Positions 53,950-63,800 of a stretch of DNA of 64,000 nucleotides are shown here, piece after piece; within the stretch, counting starts at the first letter, position 1, and each line of letters opens with the position of its first letter. A model generated the notes under the pieces. That model was not told where the DNA came from, searched no databases, and was given only the letters and a program-made list of their open reading frames with translations. The stretch lies in assembly GCA_002419585.1 (NCBI GenBank), contig DIGJ01000024.1:62001-126000 (forward strand), written 5' to 3'. Both the position numbers and the translations under genes were made by a program. Source of the stretch: Lachnoclostridium sp. UBA5725 (GTDB taxonomy: Bacteria > Bacillota > Clostridia > Lachnospirales > Lachnospiraceae).

Positions 53950-55884
53950 CTACTTTGTTATTTTATCTTCTTTATTTGCAACCGTCCCATACTCGATTTT
54001 CCAATTCGAACGATTAGGAGCTACTCCTTTTTTCCCAAAACTGGTAGCAAACTCTTTGATCAGGCATCTGACACCTTCACTCCCTAAATCTTGTCTCTGA
54101 GACCATATCGTGTCTTTCAGTCCATATTTTTTAAATGCACCATTTCCCAAAAGATCATTGTCAATTGCAAGATTGTAGGTTTGGATTAACGAAAAAGGCT
54201 TTCCATTTTGTAATCCATTGATTTTCACTCTATCGCCTGCCACTTTGGATAAATCATAAGAAAAATCAATCCCGTAAAATACCGGATAATTGCAGTTATT
54301 CCCTTTTGTTGAAAACACAATCTTTCCATTTGAAATTCCATACGTAAGTTGCTTTGAAGCCACGTATTCTAGACATTTTTTAAGCTGTGCTCCAGTTAGC
54401 GGAAGGATGCACAAGTTATTATCCCTTGGATATAATTTGTAAATATCCTTCATTGAAAGATCCCCCCCCTTCACGCTATAATTCCCCCAGGTGGCAACGC
54501 TTGAACAAGATAGGTCTACATCCAATGTATATTTGTTTCCATATGTTTTTTGCAACGTTTTCAGTGTAACAGCAGCCGTCGGTGCATATTTTTTTTTCAT
54601 ATATTTTGTACCCATCACCAACTGTGCACGGTTGATGAAATCCATCGTGTCTGTCTGCCGCAAATAGAAATTCGTATTGCCATCCCATCCTTTACCACTT
54701 ATTTTTCCGGATGCCTCGCCCAAATAGTTGGTGGCTTCGGTGGCATAAGGCTTTATTAATTCTTTTAATACTAGGTCATCTTTGTACTTACGCAAATCAA
54801 CATCGGTCTGTTCTCCTGGAATACTTATTTCAAATGATCCATCTTTCTTAGCAGTCGCTACGATCTGCGTTTTGGTCAACTGATTACTTCCGGCATTTAC
54901 AACCAAAACCGAATTTCCTTTCTTATCAGCACAGATGTCGCTACTCGTACAACTCAAAGCATCGTAACTGGTAATCATCATATCAATACCAGAGGTATTT
55001 TTAACGACACGTGATGCTTGTCCTGACTCGCTACCTTGACCAGAATGATAAGATACAATTATAAAATCGCATCCGTCTTGTTGCATCTGTGTCACATACC
55101 CTTGCACCTTCGCTGCTTTATCTTTGGGAGTATTCTTACTTTGCGCAAAACTAAGATTTGAATCATTGTCCGCTACGTTCCAGCGTATATAATCGGTATT
55201 TTCCATACCCAAAATGCCAACTTTAAGCGTTTTATCTCCAACCTTTATCTCTTTGCTCGCCCATGCTTTGTAAACAAGCTCTCCCTCTTTGTGTATCCCT
55301 TGCGTTTTCTTATAAACAAGGTTTGCAGATATTACCGGGACACTAGGTTCTTTTGTTCCATCACCATCTACATCGACTTTTTTGCTTTGTAGATATGTAT
55401 ACACCTTTTGCATGGTATTATATGGATAACTCCATTCCTGATTACTCAGAGAATATGCATCATATCCTATGTATTTTAGGCAAATCGCCATTGGTATTTT
55501 TCCGTTAAATTTCTTGGTTGCTGATGTAATTGGATAGGAAGATACCACAGTTCCCGAAAAAGTAACGCCGCTATTAATCAATACAATATTCCCATTATAG
55601 CTTTCTCGTAATGCTTTTACCGCAGAAGATATTCGAAGCACGCTGTTGCTTACCGTTTCGCCGTTTATAAGGTTGGCGTCCCAACAATTCCCATGCATGT
55701 TTGCAGTTGACAGAATTGCAAACGTGGTGCTTTGGGTTGTGGAATTGCTTTGGGTTACAGAACTGCTTTTTGCTGCTTTTGAGTTTACTGTATTCTCACA
55801 AATTGAGGTGGTCATAATTGCTGCCATCGCACAAAGTGTTATCCTTCGCATTATTTGCTTTCTAATTTTCTTACATACGTTCAT
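53950..55884 (-). CDS. Secreted 5'-nucleotidase-like protein with degraded metal site
   Basis: A 644-residue exported protein with signal peptide (1-36) that follows the UshA architecture: metallophosphatase domain (54-about 345) and 5'-nucleotidase C-terminal domain (about 385-610). However, canonical metal ligands have been lost: the D-x-H motif is now N62-M-H64, the GD motif is SGV at 106-107, NHE is N148-Q149-E150, and the GHxH motif is replaced by TSYDALS. It is therefore probably not a normal phosphatase and may bind nucleotides or act as a structural or receptor protein. GGGAGG precedes ATG. It follows the pseudo-promoter with TATAAT at 55916-55921. Confidence 0.82.
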   Translation of the reverse strand: MNVCKKIRKQIMRRITLCAMAAIMTTSICENTVNSKAAKSSSVTQSNSTTQSTTFAILSTANMHGNCWDANLINGETVSNSVLRISSAVKALRESYNGNIVLINSGVTFSGTVVSSYPITSATKKFNGKIPMAICLKYIGYDAYSLSNQEWSYPYNTMQKVYTYLQSKKVDVDGDGTKEPSVPVISANLVYKKTQGIHKEGELVYKAWASKEIKVGDKTLKVGILGMENTDYIRWNVADNDSNLSFAQSKNTPKDKAAKVQGYVTQMQQDGCDFIIVSYHSGQGSESGQASRVVKNTSGIDMMITSYDALSCTSSDICADKKGNSVLVVNAGSNQLTKTQIVATAKKDGSFEISIPGEQTDVDLRKYKDDLVLKELIKPYATEATNYLGEASGKISGKGWDGNTNFYLRQTDTMDFINRAQLVMGTKYMKKKYAPTAAVTLKTLQKTYGNKYTLDVDLSCSSVATWGNYSVKGGDLSMKDIYKLYPRDNNLCILPLTGAQLKKCLEYVASKQLTYGISNGKIVFSTKGNNCNYPVFYGIDFSYDLSKVAGDRVKINGLQNGKPFSLIQTYNLAIDNDLLGNGAFKKYGLKDTIWSQRQDLGSEGVRCLIKEFATSFGKKGVAPNRSNWKIEYGTVANKEDKITK

Positions 55885-56210
55885 CTTATTGCCTCCCTAT
55901 TTAATAGCAACAATAATTATAGCATGTTGTACAACTTATAAAAGTAATAATCGAACATACTTGGCATTTATTAACATACCATTTCCTACAATAATATGCT
56001 ATATTGTCAATAATATATAATTATTTGACACCATTTTTGTGTAAATTACATTTTTTTACATTTAGCAATTAAATAGTTACCCTCTTATATCTATCTTAAA
56101 AATGTACTACAACAACGTATAAAAGTAAGCAGACTTTTTCATTACAATTGTATACAATATAATTTTACATGAAAATATTAGTGTATTGTCTTCTAACGGG
56201 GTGATAACTT
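55885..56210. promoter_or_regulatory. Divergent promoter region between nucleotidase-like and GGDEF genes
   Basis: The nucleotidase-like gene has TATAAT at 55916-55921 (minus strand) with a palindrome GTTGTACAAC (55926-55935) in the spacer. The GGDEF gene has TATAAT at 56158-56163 (plus strand) with palindrome ATTGTATACAAT (56147-56158) immediately before. Neither has a strong -35. The palindromes resemble each other but differ in centre. No gene lies between. Confidence 0.45.
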
Positions 56211-56966
56211 ATGATAGACTATTATAAACTGCTGATTTTCTTATTAGTCTTACTCTTATGCATTTACATGATTCGATTATCTATTTTTGCAAAGAAAAAC
56301 TGGGATTTTACGAAGGGTACTTTCCATTTGGTATTTATCGGATTAGCATTCTTGTCGGTTGCAACCTTTCTTGATTCCTTCAACTCCATAGCACACCTAC
56401 ATCATGTTTACGCATCAAAAAGAGACTGCTTTACGATTGGAGGCATCTTTTTTATTATTGGACTGATTCGATGGATGGCTGCCACAAAGCAATTTATTGA
56501 AACGATTCAATCTCTTTCGATGAAAGATCCGATGTTGAATATTTATAATCGTCGTGGATTTTTTCAGATATTTGATCAGGTTTGTAAAAAACCGGTTTCC
56601 TTTTCTGTCCTTGTTTGCGATCTAAATCAACTAAAACACATCAATGACACCAACGGCCATGCAAAAGGTGATCGTTACATAATGAAAGCCTCTCAGATAC
56701 TTGAGGAGACCTTCGGCTCAAATGGTTATGTTGCCCGCCTTGGTGGCGATGAGTTTATCATTCTTTATATGAGCAGTGATACCGCGCAACTGGATGCATG
56801 CATCACTAGTGCAAAACAAAGCATCTCACAGATTTTTTCGGATGCAAATACAGGAATCGGCATTGGTGTGTCTTTCTATCCGACAGAAGGGAAGAACCTG
56901 GACGCTCTGCTAAAACTGGCTGATTCCAGGATGTATGAGGATAAGCTACTTCAAAAGGAAGCATAA
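56211..56966 (+). CDS. Membrane-bound diguanylate cyclase (GGDEF)
   Basis: A 251-residue protein with three membrane helices in the first 90 residues and a GGDEF domain (about 102-245). The motif GGDEF is at about 177-181; upstream is DLNQLKHINDTNGHAKGDRYIM. It probably makes cyclic di-GMP, with a weak or no inhibitory RxxD motif. A GGGGTGAT site precedes ATG 56211. A bidirectional terminator lies at 57027. Confidence 0.88.
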   Translation: MIDYYKLLIFLLVLLLCIYMIRLSIFAKKNWDFTKGTFHLVFIGLAFLSVATFLDSFNSIAHLHHVYASKRDCFTIGGIFFIIGLIRWMAATKQFIETIQSLSMKDPMLNIYNRRGFFQIFDQVCKKPVSFSVLVCDLNQLKHINDTNGHAKGDRYIMKASQILEETFGSNGYVARLGGDEFIILYMSSDTAQLDACITSAKQSISQIFSDANTGIGIGVSFYPTEGKNLDALLKLADSRMYEDKLLQKEA

Positions 56967-57026
56967 TATTATGGAGACGGCGGATGCTAGCCTCCAGAAA
57001 AAAAGTAAAATTTCATCGCATGATAA

Positions 57027-57072
57027 AAGGTAGCTGTAAAAATAGTCCAAAGACCATCTTTACAGCTACCTT
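57027..57072. terminator. Bidirectional terminator between GGDEF and chemoreceptor genes
   Basis: A 14-base perfect stem AAGGTAGCTGTAAA / TTTACAGCTACCTT with an 18-base loop, between convergent genes. Confidence 0.75.
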
Positions 57073-57085
57073 ATCTATTTTAATA

Positions 57086-59173
57086 TTACATCTTAAATAC
57101 CGAAATTGCTTCTTTTAGCAGTTTAGCACTTTCTTTTGTTGTAGTAACCTTTTCCGTGATTCCACTTGACAATATATTTGCATCCGATACTCTTCCAGCG
57201 ATTTCGGTAGTCCCAATCGCACTTTCGTTTGCAGCTTGAGCAACCCCATCAATTCCCTCTAGAATATTTTCAATGGATGCAAGTAACTCCTCTGAAGTTG
57301 AACTAAACTCTGATACCAAATCATCCACAAATTTTGCATCCTGGTTATATAGCTCAGCTACATCGGACATACTCTTATAATCATTATTTACATCGGTTGA
57401 AACAAAGGAAAGTAAATTGTTTGAGTGTTCCGATAGATTCGCAACTGTTGACGTTACTCTTTCCGTTACTTCTTGAATTCGCATAACTGCTGTTTTCGAT
57501 TGCTCTGCTAGCTTACGTATCTCTTCTGCAACAACAGAAAATCCTCTTCCTGCTTCACCTGCTCTAGCAGCTTCAATGGCAGCATTTAATGCAAGTAGAT
57601 TTGTCTGTTCTGTTATCTCCATAATAGAATCTGTCAATACATTAATCTGCTCTACAACTTTTGAATTCTCAATTGCTTTTTCCAATTGACCTTTTGTTTC
57701 TTCTAATAAAGTCATAGCTCTACGTTGAGATCCACTTACTTTTTCTTTTGTTTTCATTGCACGTTGGCTTATTTCATTGGCTGCCATTGCACCTTTTTGA
57801 GAATTCTTCGCAATCGATTGCACTGCTTTCTCAATTTGTTGCGTTGTTTCAGCCATCTGTTGAGAAGTTGCAGCACTTTCTTCTGTACTTGCAGCTAGTT
57901 CCTCCGTAGTTGCTGAAACACTTTCTAAGTTCTCATTTAACGAAGACATATTCGTTACTACATTATCTACTTCCGTCTCTATTCTCAAGGATTCCTTTGT
58001 AATACTTGATACTAAACGTTTCAATGAATCCTTCATATCATTTATTCCATTTGCAATCGTTCCAACTTCGTCTTTTCTAGAAATAAATTTAGCATCTACG
58101 TCAATTGTAAAATCACCCTTTGCTATCTGACTTAAATATTCGGAGGATTTCTTAATTGGCTTAGCAATTCTGTTTGCTGATATAGCTGATAAAATAGCTG
58201 CTATAATGACAACCCCAAAACATAGGAGGATACTAAAGTACTGCGCATATGTAATAAAATTCATGGCATCTGCTTCATCTTCCACCGTAATTACTGCCCA
58301 TTTATCGGATACTCCCGGAAGAGAAATGCTTGTATAAGCACTAACTACTTCAATTCCTTCATTATCCTTATATGTTGCAGTTCCAGTTTCTCCATTTAAA
58401 GCCTTTTGAGCGATTTCTTTTTGTTTGTCCGGAACTTTTATGTCTACTTCTTCTGTCAATTGATTGCCATCGGCATCCATCATAATGTTACCTTTGTCAT
58501 CTTTTTTTAACACTACTTTTTTTAGCGTTTTATAGTTATACAATTCAGAAACCTGTACACTATCTGGATGAGCAATCACAACACCTTCTCCATCTATAAT
58601 AAATGCATATTTGCTTCCTTTACTGTTTTTATCCACTATCTCTTGAAGTACATTTAGCTTAATATCTGCACCCATAACACCTACAAATGTGCCATTGTTA
58701 TCATTTATTGGCATTGCGATTGTTGTTACCGGCATATTTCCAGATAAAGAATAATAGGATTTGCTAACGAATGATTCTCGTTCCTCTACAACCTTAGTAA
58801 ACCACCAACGGCTTGATCTGTCACCTAATTCACCACTCGTTCTTGCCGTCTGCATTCCATCTGTACCTTGAATATAGAGAAGATCAAAGTATGAATTTTT
58901 ATCTATAACATCTTTTATGACCTTAGACTGTGCTTCTGGAACAAACCCTTTTACGTCATTATTAAATGTGATCTGTTCTGTGATAGAAAAACCTCTTTGA
59001 ATAAATGATGTAACTTGATCTGCCAATGTTGTTGCTAATGCTTTATTTTCTTCGGCTAGTTCTTTTTGGTAACTACTCTTCATGTAAAAATTCGTTGCGA
59101 AATTCGAAATTAAAAATGGCAGAATAACAAGTGCTAATGTTGATATTACTAATTTCTGTTTAATTGATTTCAT
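57086..59173 (-). CDS. Methyl-accepting chemotaxis protein with dCache domain
   Basis: A 695-residue chemoreceptor. A signal anchor (9-29), a dCache outer domain (about 35-290), a second helix (308-330), HAMP (330-383), and the MA domain (about 420-690) with the invariant hairpin QTNLLALNAAIEAARAGEAGRGFSVVAEEIRKLAEQS. The dCache domain has a double PAS pattern and binds small ligands such as amino acids. CheA and CheW binding should occur at the hairpin tip. Its promoter is at 59231. Confidence 0.94.
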   Translation of the reverse strand: MKSIKQKLVISTLALVILPFLISNFATNFYMKSSYQKELAEENKALATTLADQVTSFIQRGFSITEQITFNNDVKGFVPEAQSKVIKDVIDKNSYFDLLYIQGTDGMQTARTSGELGDRSSRWWFTKVVEERESFVSKSYYSLSGNMPVTTIAMPINDNNGTFVGVMGADIKLNVLQEIVDKNSKGSKYAFIIDGEGVVIAHPDSVQVSELYNYKTLKKVVLKKDDKGNIMMDADGNQLTEEVDIKVPDKQKEIAQKALNGETGTATYKDNEGIEVVSAYTSISLPGVSDKWAVITVEDEADAMNFITYAQYFSILLCFGVVIIAAILSAISANRIAKPIKKSSEYLSQIAKGDFTIDVDAKFISRKDEVGTIANGINDMKDSLKRLVSSITKESLRIETEVDNVVTNMSSLNENLESVSATTEELAASTEESAATSQQMAETTQQIEKAVQSIAKNSQKGAMAANEISQRAMKTKEKVSGSQRRAMTLLEETKGQLEKAIENSKVVEQINVLTDSIMEITEQTNLLALNAAIEAARAGEAGRGFSVVAEEIRKLAEQSKTAVMRIQEVTERVTSTVANLSEHSNNLLSFVSTDVNNDYKSMSDVAELYNQDAKFVDDLVSEFSSTSEELLASIENILEGIDGVAQAANESAIGTTEIAGRVSDANILSSGITEKVTTTKESAKLLKEAISVFKM

Positions 59174-59230
59174 ATATACTCCCTTTCAAAAACAATAAAA
59201 CAGGCCTAGAGGCCCATAAAACCAAATAAT

Positions 59231-59259
59231 ATCTTATATCAACAAGAAAACTTTGTCAA
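59231..59259 (-). promoter_or_regulatory. Promoter of the chemoreceptor gene
   Basis: Minus strand: TTGACA (59254-59259), 17 bases, TAAGAT (59231-59236). The interval 59174-59503 also contains the rpsR-operon terminator. Confidence 0.55.
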
Positions 59260-59387
59260 TTAAATTTGTCGAAGGTTTTTATTTATTTGCAAAATTATAC
59301 ACAATTCAAATATATTTCGATTTGCTTTTTGTAACACTATTCCAGTTTCAACTCTTGTTGCGGAACTCATCAAATTGTTTGATAATA

Positions 59388-59424
59388 AAAAACCACCCCA
59401 CAGTCTCCCATGGAATGGTTTCAA
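59388..59424 (-). terminator. Terminator of the rpsF-ssb-rpsR operon
   Basis: Minus-strand hairpin AACCATTCC / GGGGTGGTT with TTTTTT, about 80 bases past the rpsR stop. Confidence 0.65.
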
Positions 59425-59503
59425 TTTTATTTCCTATCACAAAGTGTGTACAAGTCGTGTAAACCACACCTCATACCCTCTAGAACCCTAGTAAAATAAG
59501 GGA

Positions 59504-59782
59504 TTAATCCAATGTGTAAGGCATTAAAGCGATATGTCTTGCTCTCTTAATTGCAACTGTAAGAGCTCTCTGATGTTTTGCACAGTTTCCTGTGATTCTT
59601 CTAGGAAGAATTTTACCTCTTTCAGATACATATCTTTTTAATTTATTTACGTCTTTATAATCGATTGTGTTATGTTCTTTATCAGCACAAAATACGCAAA
59701 CTTTTTTTCTTCTACGCATTCCGCCTCTTCTCTTCATTGGAGAATCAGCTCTGTCGCCTCTATCACTCTTATTATATGGCAT
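59504..59782 (-). CDS. rpsR: Ribosomal protein S18
   Basis: A 92-residue S18, which pairs with S6 on the 30S platform. ATG 59782 lies eight bases after AAGGAGG; the ATG two codons upstream is only two bases from it, and the longer frame is not credible. Cysteines in VCVFC and NCAKH suggest the zinc-binding form. The end RRITGNCAKHQRALTVAIKRARHIALMPYT is typical. Confidence 0.96.
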   Translation of the reverse strand: MPYNKSDRGDRADSPMKRRGGMRRRKKVCVFCADKEHNTIDYKDVNKLKRYVSERGKILPRRITGNCAKHQRALTVAIKRARHIALMPYTLD

Positions 59783-59836
59783 AATCATGACCTCCTTATC
59801 CGCTGCTTCGCAGCATGTCATTTTTTAATATAAAAC

Positions 59837-60280
59837 CTAGTTAAATGGTAACTCTTCATCAATTCCGTCCGGAATATTCATAAAGCCATCTCCAACTGCG
59901 TGGCTAGGTGAAGGTGCGCTTGGCTGAAAGCCTCCTGCATTGTTGTCTGCACCTGCGTTTTTGCTTTCTGCAAACTCTACTTCATCCATAACAACATCTG
60001 TTGTGTAAACTTTGACTCCGTCTTTGTTGGTATAGCTTCCGGTCTGGATTCTTCCACAACCAGTAATGCGAGTACCTTGGTGTAAATATCGTTCTACAAA
60101 CTCTGCTGTTTTTCCAAACGATACACAGCTGATAAAATCAGCGGTTTGTTCGTCCCCCTGGCGTTTAAATCTACGATCAACTGCTAACGTATAGCGAGCA
60201 ACTGCAGATGAATTTTCACCTTGAGAATATCTAACTTCAGGGTCTCTTGTTAAACGACCCATTAATATTACTTTATTCAT
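59837..60280 (-). CDS. ssb: Single-stranded DNA-binding protein
   Basis: A 147-residue SSB: the OB fold (1-105) starts MNKVILMGRLTRDPEVRYSQ, followed by a flexible linker and the acid tail ending DEELPFN, by which SSB recruits partner enzymes. It stands between rpsF and rpsR, the usual order. Confidence 0.97.
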   Translation of the reverse strand: MNKVILMGRLTRDPEVRYSQGENSSAVARYTLAVDRRFKRQGDEQTADFISCVSFGKTAEFVERYLHQGTRITGCGRIQTGSYTNKDGVKVYTTDVVMDEVEFAESKNAGADNNAGGFQPSAPSPSHAVGDGFMNIPDGIDEELPFN

Positions 60281-60304
60281 GAGGAAATACCTCCTTCTCT
60301 ATGC

Positions 60305-60592
60305 TTATGCGTCTACGCGAATGCATAAATATCTGAGTACATTATCCATAATACGAACTCTTTGCTCAAGTTCGCCTGGTGTTGTAGAATCAGACTCGAA
60401 GTTAATAATGTAATAGTAGCCATCTTTCATCTTTTGAATTTCATAAGCCAATCTCTTTTTGCCCCAATCATCAATAGTACCGATTGTGCCACCGAATCTC
60501 TCGATGTAACCTTTGACTTTTTCTAAAGTTGCTACTCTATCATCGTCTTCGACTTTTGCATTTACAACTAATATAAATTCATACTTATTCAT
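60305..60592 (-). CDS. rpsF: Ribosomal protein S6
   Basis: A 95-residue S6, partner of S18. ATG 60592 with AAAGGAGGTG upstream is the natural start; the frame from GTG 60604 lies inside the ribosome site. MNKYEFILVVNAKVEDDDR, WGKKRLAYEIQKMKDGYYYIINF and RIMDNVLRYLCIRV are typical. Confidence 0.96.
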   Translation of the reverse strand: MNKYEFILVVNAKVEDDDRVATLEKVKGYIERFGGTIGTIDDWGKKRLAYEIQKMKDGYYYIINFESDSTTPGELEQRVRIMDNVLRYLCIRVDA

Positions 60593-60676
60593 AGTTGTTT
60601 GCACCTCCTTTTGGTCTCTGGCTCTCTATTATCAGTATAGAGAACAAGGAAAATTTTAAACGTCTCACAGTGTAAA

Positions 60677-60705
60677 AGTATAGCATAGTTTTTTAGGCAA
60701 TGCAA
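60677..60705 (-). promoter_or_regulatory. Promoter of the rpsF-ssb-rpsR operon
   Basis: Minus strand: TTGCAT (60700-60705), 17-base spacer, TATACT (60677-60682) with extended TGC. A small hairpin CTCTATACTGATAATAGAG follows in the leader. Confidence 0.7.
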
Positions 60706-60735
60706 GTACAATTTTCCAATAAAAGTAATGTGTAA

Positions 60736-60776
60736 AAACAATGGGGTACAATTCTAAGAATCGCACCCCATTGTTT
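60736..60776 (-). terminator. Terminator of the large 5'-nucleotidase gene
   Basis: Minus-strand 12-base stem AAACAATGGGGT / ACCCCATTGTTT with further T, about 30 bases past the stop codon. Confidence 0.85.
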
Positions 60777-60804
60777 CATAAATATTTTGTATGGTTTTTA
60801 TTCG

Positions 60805-63800
60805 TTATTTTGTTTTCGTTACAATACCATTTTTATCGCAATAGTATTGTTTACCATTTATTGTTACCCATTTTGATGTAATCAATTTACCAGATTTGTT
60901 GGCAATATATTTTTCGCCATCTAGTTTAAAGATCTTATCCGTTATAATTTTACCGGTACTCTTGGTAGCATAATATTTGCTTCCTTCTACACTAACAATC
61001 TTACCCGTAGCAAGTGCTCCGGACTTCGTTGCAAAGTATTTGTTTCCATCCAGTTTTAGAAGTTTATCCGTCACGATTTTTCCTGTGCTCTTGGTTGTAT
61101 AGAATCTATCACCATTTACTTCTACAATAGCTCCAGTGATTACAGCTCCGGTATCACTTGTGATATATTTCTTACCATCCTTGGTTGCAACAACAGAAGA
61201 AACATATTTTGAGCCAGCCTCGTCAAGGATGAATCTATCATCTTCTGATTTTACAATCGCATTGGTAACTTTTTTACCATCCGCTGAATAGAAGAGACCA
61301 TCTTTGTTTTCCTTAACAGATACTGTACCAGAAACAATTTCTGTTTTAACAGTTTTTGCTTTATCAACTACCACCACATCTCTTTTTTCTGGTTTTGTTG
61401 GAGTTTCTGGTTTCGTTGGTGTTGTTGGCTTTGTTGGTGTTACTGCACCAGGTCCATAATATGGAACAGTTGGACATTCTCCATTTACAAGTGTTGCTTG
61501 CGTTGTAACATGTAGTTTTCCTTTGTTTTTAGCAGATTCTGCTTTTAAGGCTGCAATATAAGATACATTATCGACTGCTACTTCTTTATTTGTAGCTGCC
61601 TCAATCGATGTTTTTCCTTCAAATGGTGAACCAATATAAGTAGAAATATATTCGTTGGTACAAACTTTAATCTTTGTATCTTTATCTACTTGATATTGTC
61701 CATTATAGTAAATTAAAGTATCATCAATTAAAACTGCCGTTATCTTATCTCCTGTATAATAGGCCGTTGCACCACCCATACGTAAGTCTAACGCTTTTTT
61801 TCCTTTTGCACTAATCGCATAATTTAATAATTTTACCAACTCCTCATAAGTAAATTCGAAGGTTGGTAGTTTATTATCAAATGGTGCCATCGTATAGACA
61901 TCACCGGCTGTTAAATTACGAGAAGCTACACCGTTCTCTAATAGGAATTCCGTTCTGAGTCCTCCCGCATTGGTAAAGGATACTTTTGCACCAGTCGCTG
62001 CATTCATATACTCCGCCATCCATGTACCTGCTACAGATGACATTTCATTTTTACCAATCGCTGTTTTTGTGACATTTGCAGAAATCGTTCCAAGTACTTC
62101 ATTCATAATAGGTGCGACTTGCGCCGTAGCTGCTTTACTGATTGTAATAATATTTTTATCCAAATGAGTAGCGTTTGCAGCGGTATCATATAAAGTAGCT
62201 TTTGTAGCGCTTACATATACTGCCTTATTACTTGAATTTTCAACGCTTACCTTTTTATTTGAATCAATTGTAATTTCTGAATAAGCATATGTTTTTGCCT
62301 GATTTTGTGGCTGCATATATGCAATACCATTGGAAGCAACACCATTAAGACTTGCATGTGTATGTCCACCAACAACAAGATCGAATACGCAATCAGATGC
62401 AAGACTTTCAGCAACTGCTTTTGCTTGTGCATGAACCAGAAGAATCGAAACATCTACCGTTCCATCCTGTTCCATTTTCTTTGCTTGTGCCTGAATATTA
62501 GCCAATTCACTCACAGCTATTTTGTATGGTGCAATTCTTGCAGTCATAATATCTTTTGAATAATCGTCTGCATAACCAAAGACCGCTACTTTGTATGACT
62601 TTGTATCCCCTTTTTCATTAACGCCCTTTTTATCTAGAATTACATAGTCTTTTGTAAAATCGACTCTTTTATTTGTATCTTTGTAATAGATATTGCCGCA
62701 AAGTACTGGTATTGTGCTGTCTCCTTTGATTGTTCCATTTGCTAAGTTGTAGCTTCCCATGGTTCCATCGGAATCAAGTAAAGTTGTTACTCCCCAGTCG
62801 AATTCATGATTTCCAAGCGCTACTGCATCATATTTCATTGCATCATATGCTGCTGTCATCGCTTTTCCTTCTTGCAAGTTAGATACTGGATTTCCCTGAT
62901 AAATATCTCCACCATCTAACAAAAGAACATCTCCTTCATTGGCATCTCTCATTTTATTTACTGCATCTGAAATATATGCCATTCTATATTGATAGGTGCT
63001 TTCTACTCCAGATGATGTATCTAGTATAAATCCATGAACATCACTTGTTTCAAAAACAGGAATTTTGTAAGAAGCATTATCATCCGGCTTTACAACAGGT
63101 GCTGAGTAAACACTATAATCAAAGCTAGATCCAATTCTAAACTGTGTGGTTTCATATCCAGAAGCAACACCAACTACACTTGCACTCTTTGTAGTATCTG
63201 CTGCAAGAGCAGCTGTTACACTCGCTGGGATATCGGCACCTTTATAAATAGAAGAAGTTCCCGTTGCGTCGGTAAAAGTTGTATTTCCTGCTCCATTGTA
63301 GGTTCCTAATTTCACTGCATTAATACGAACATAATGATTAATATAATCTTTGATTTGTGAAATATTGATTGTTTCTGGTTGGAATGCCACTTCTGTTTTT
63401 ACTCTTGTAATACTTCCAGCGGTTGCTGTTAAACTAATTTGTGGAAGAATTATGGTTTTTCCGTAATTTGTACGTTTACCAGTTACTTTCACTACATCGC
63501 CAACATGCAATTTTTGTGCTTCTGTTAGCTTAGATTGATCTCTTGTGTCATATATCTGAATCGCAACCACTTTGCCATCGATAACATCTTCAAGGATTGC
63601 ATTTACACTATATTTTCCATTTAATTCACTTGCAGCATTGTTATATCCACCATAAACATATACCACCTGACCCATAGTTGTAGTATCAGCATTAACAGCT
63701 GCTGCTAAAGTTTCATTTATATTAGATACTCCACTATCAAAAGCTCCAGTGATTGGATCATAATTGTCAACATGCGCAATATAGTTATCATTCGCACTTT

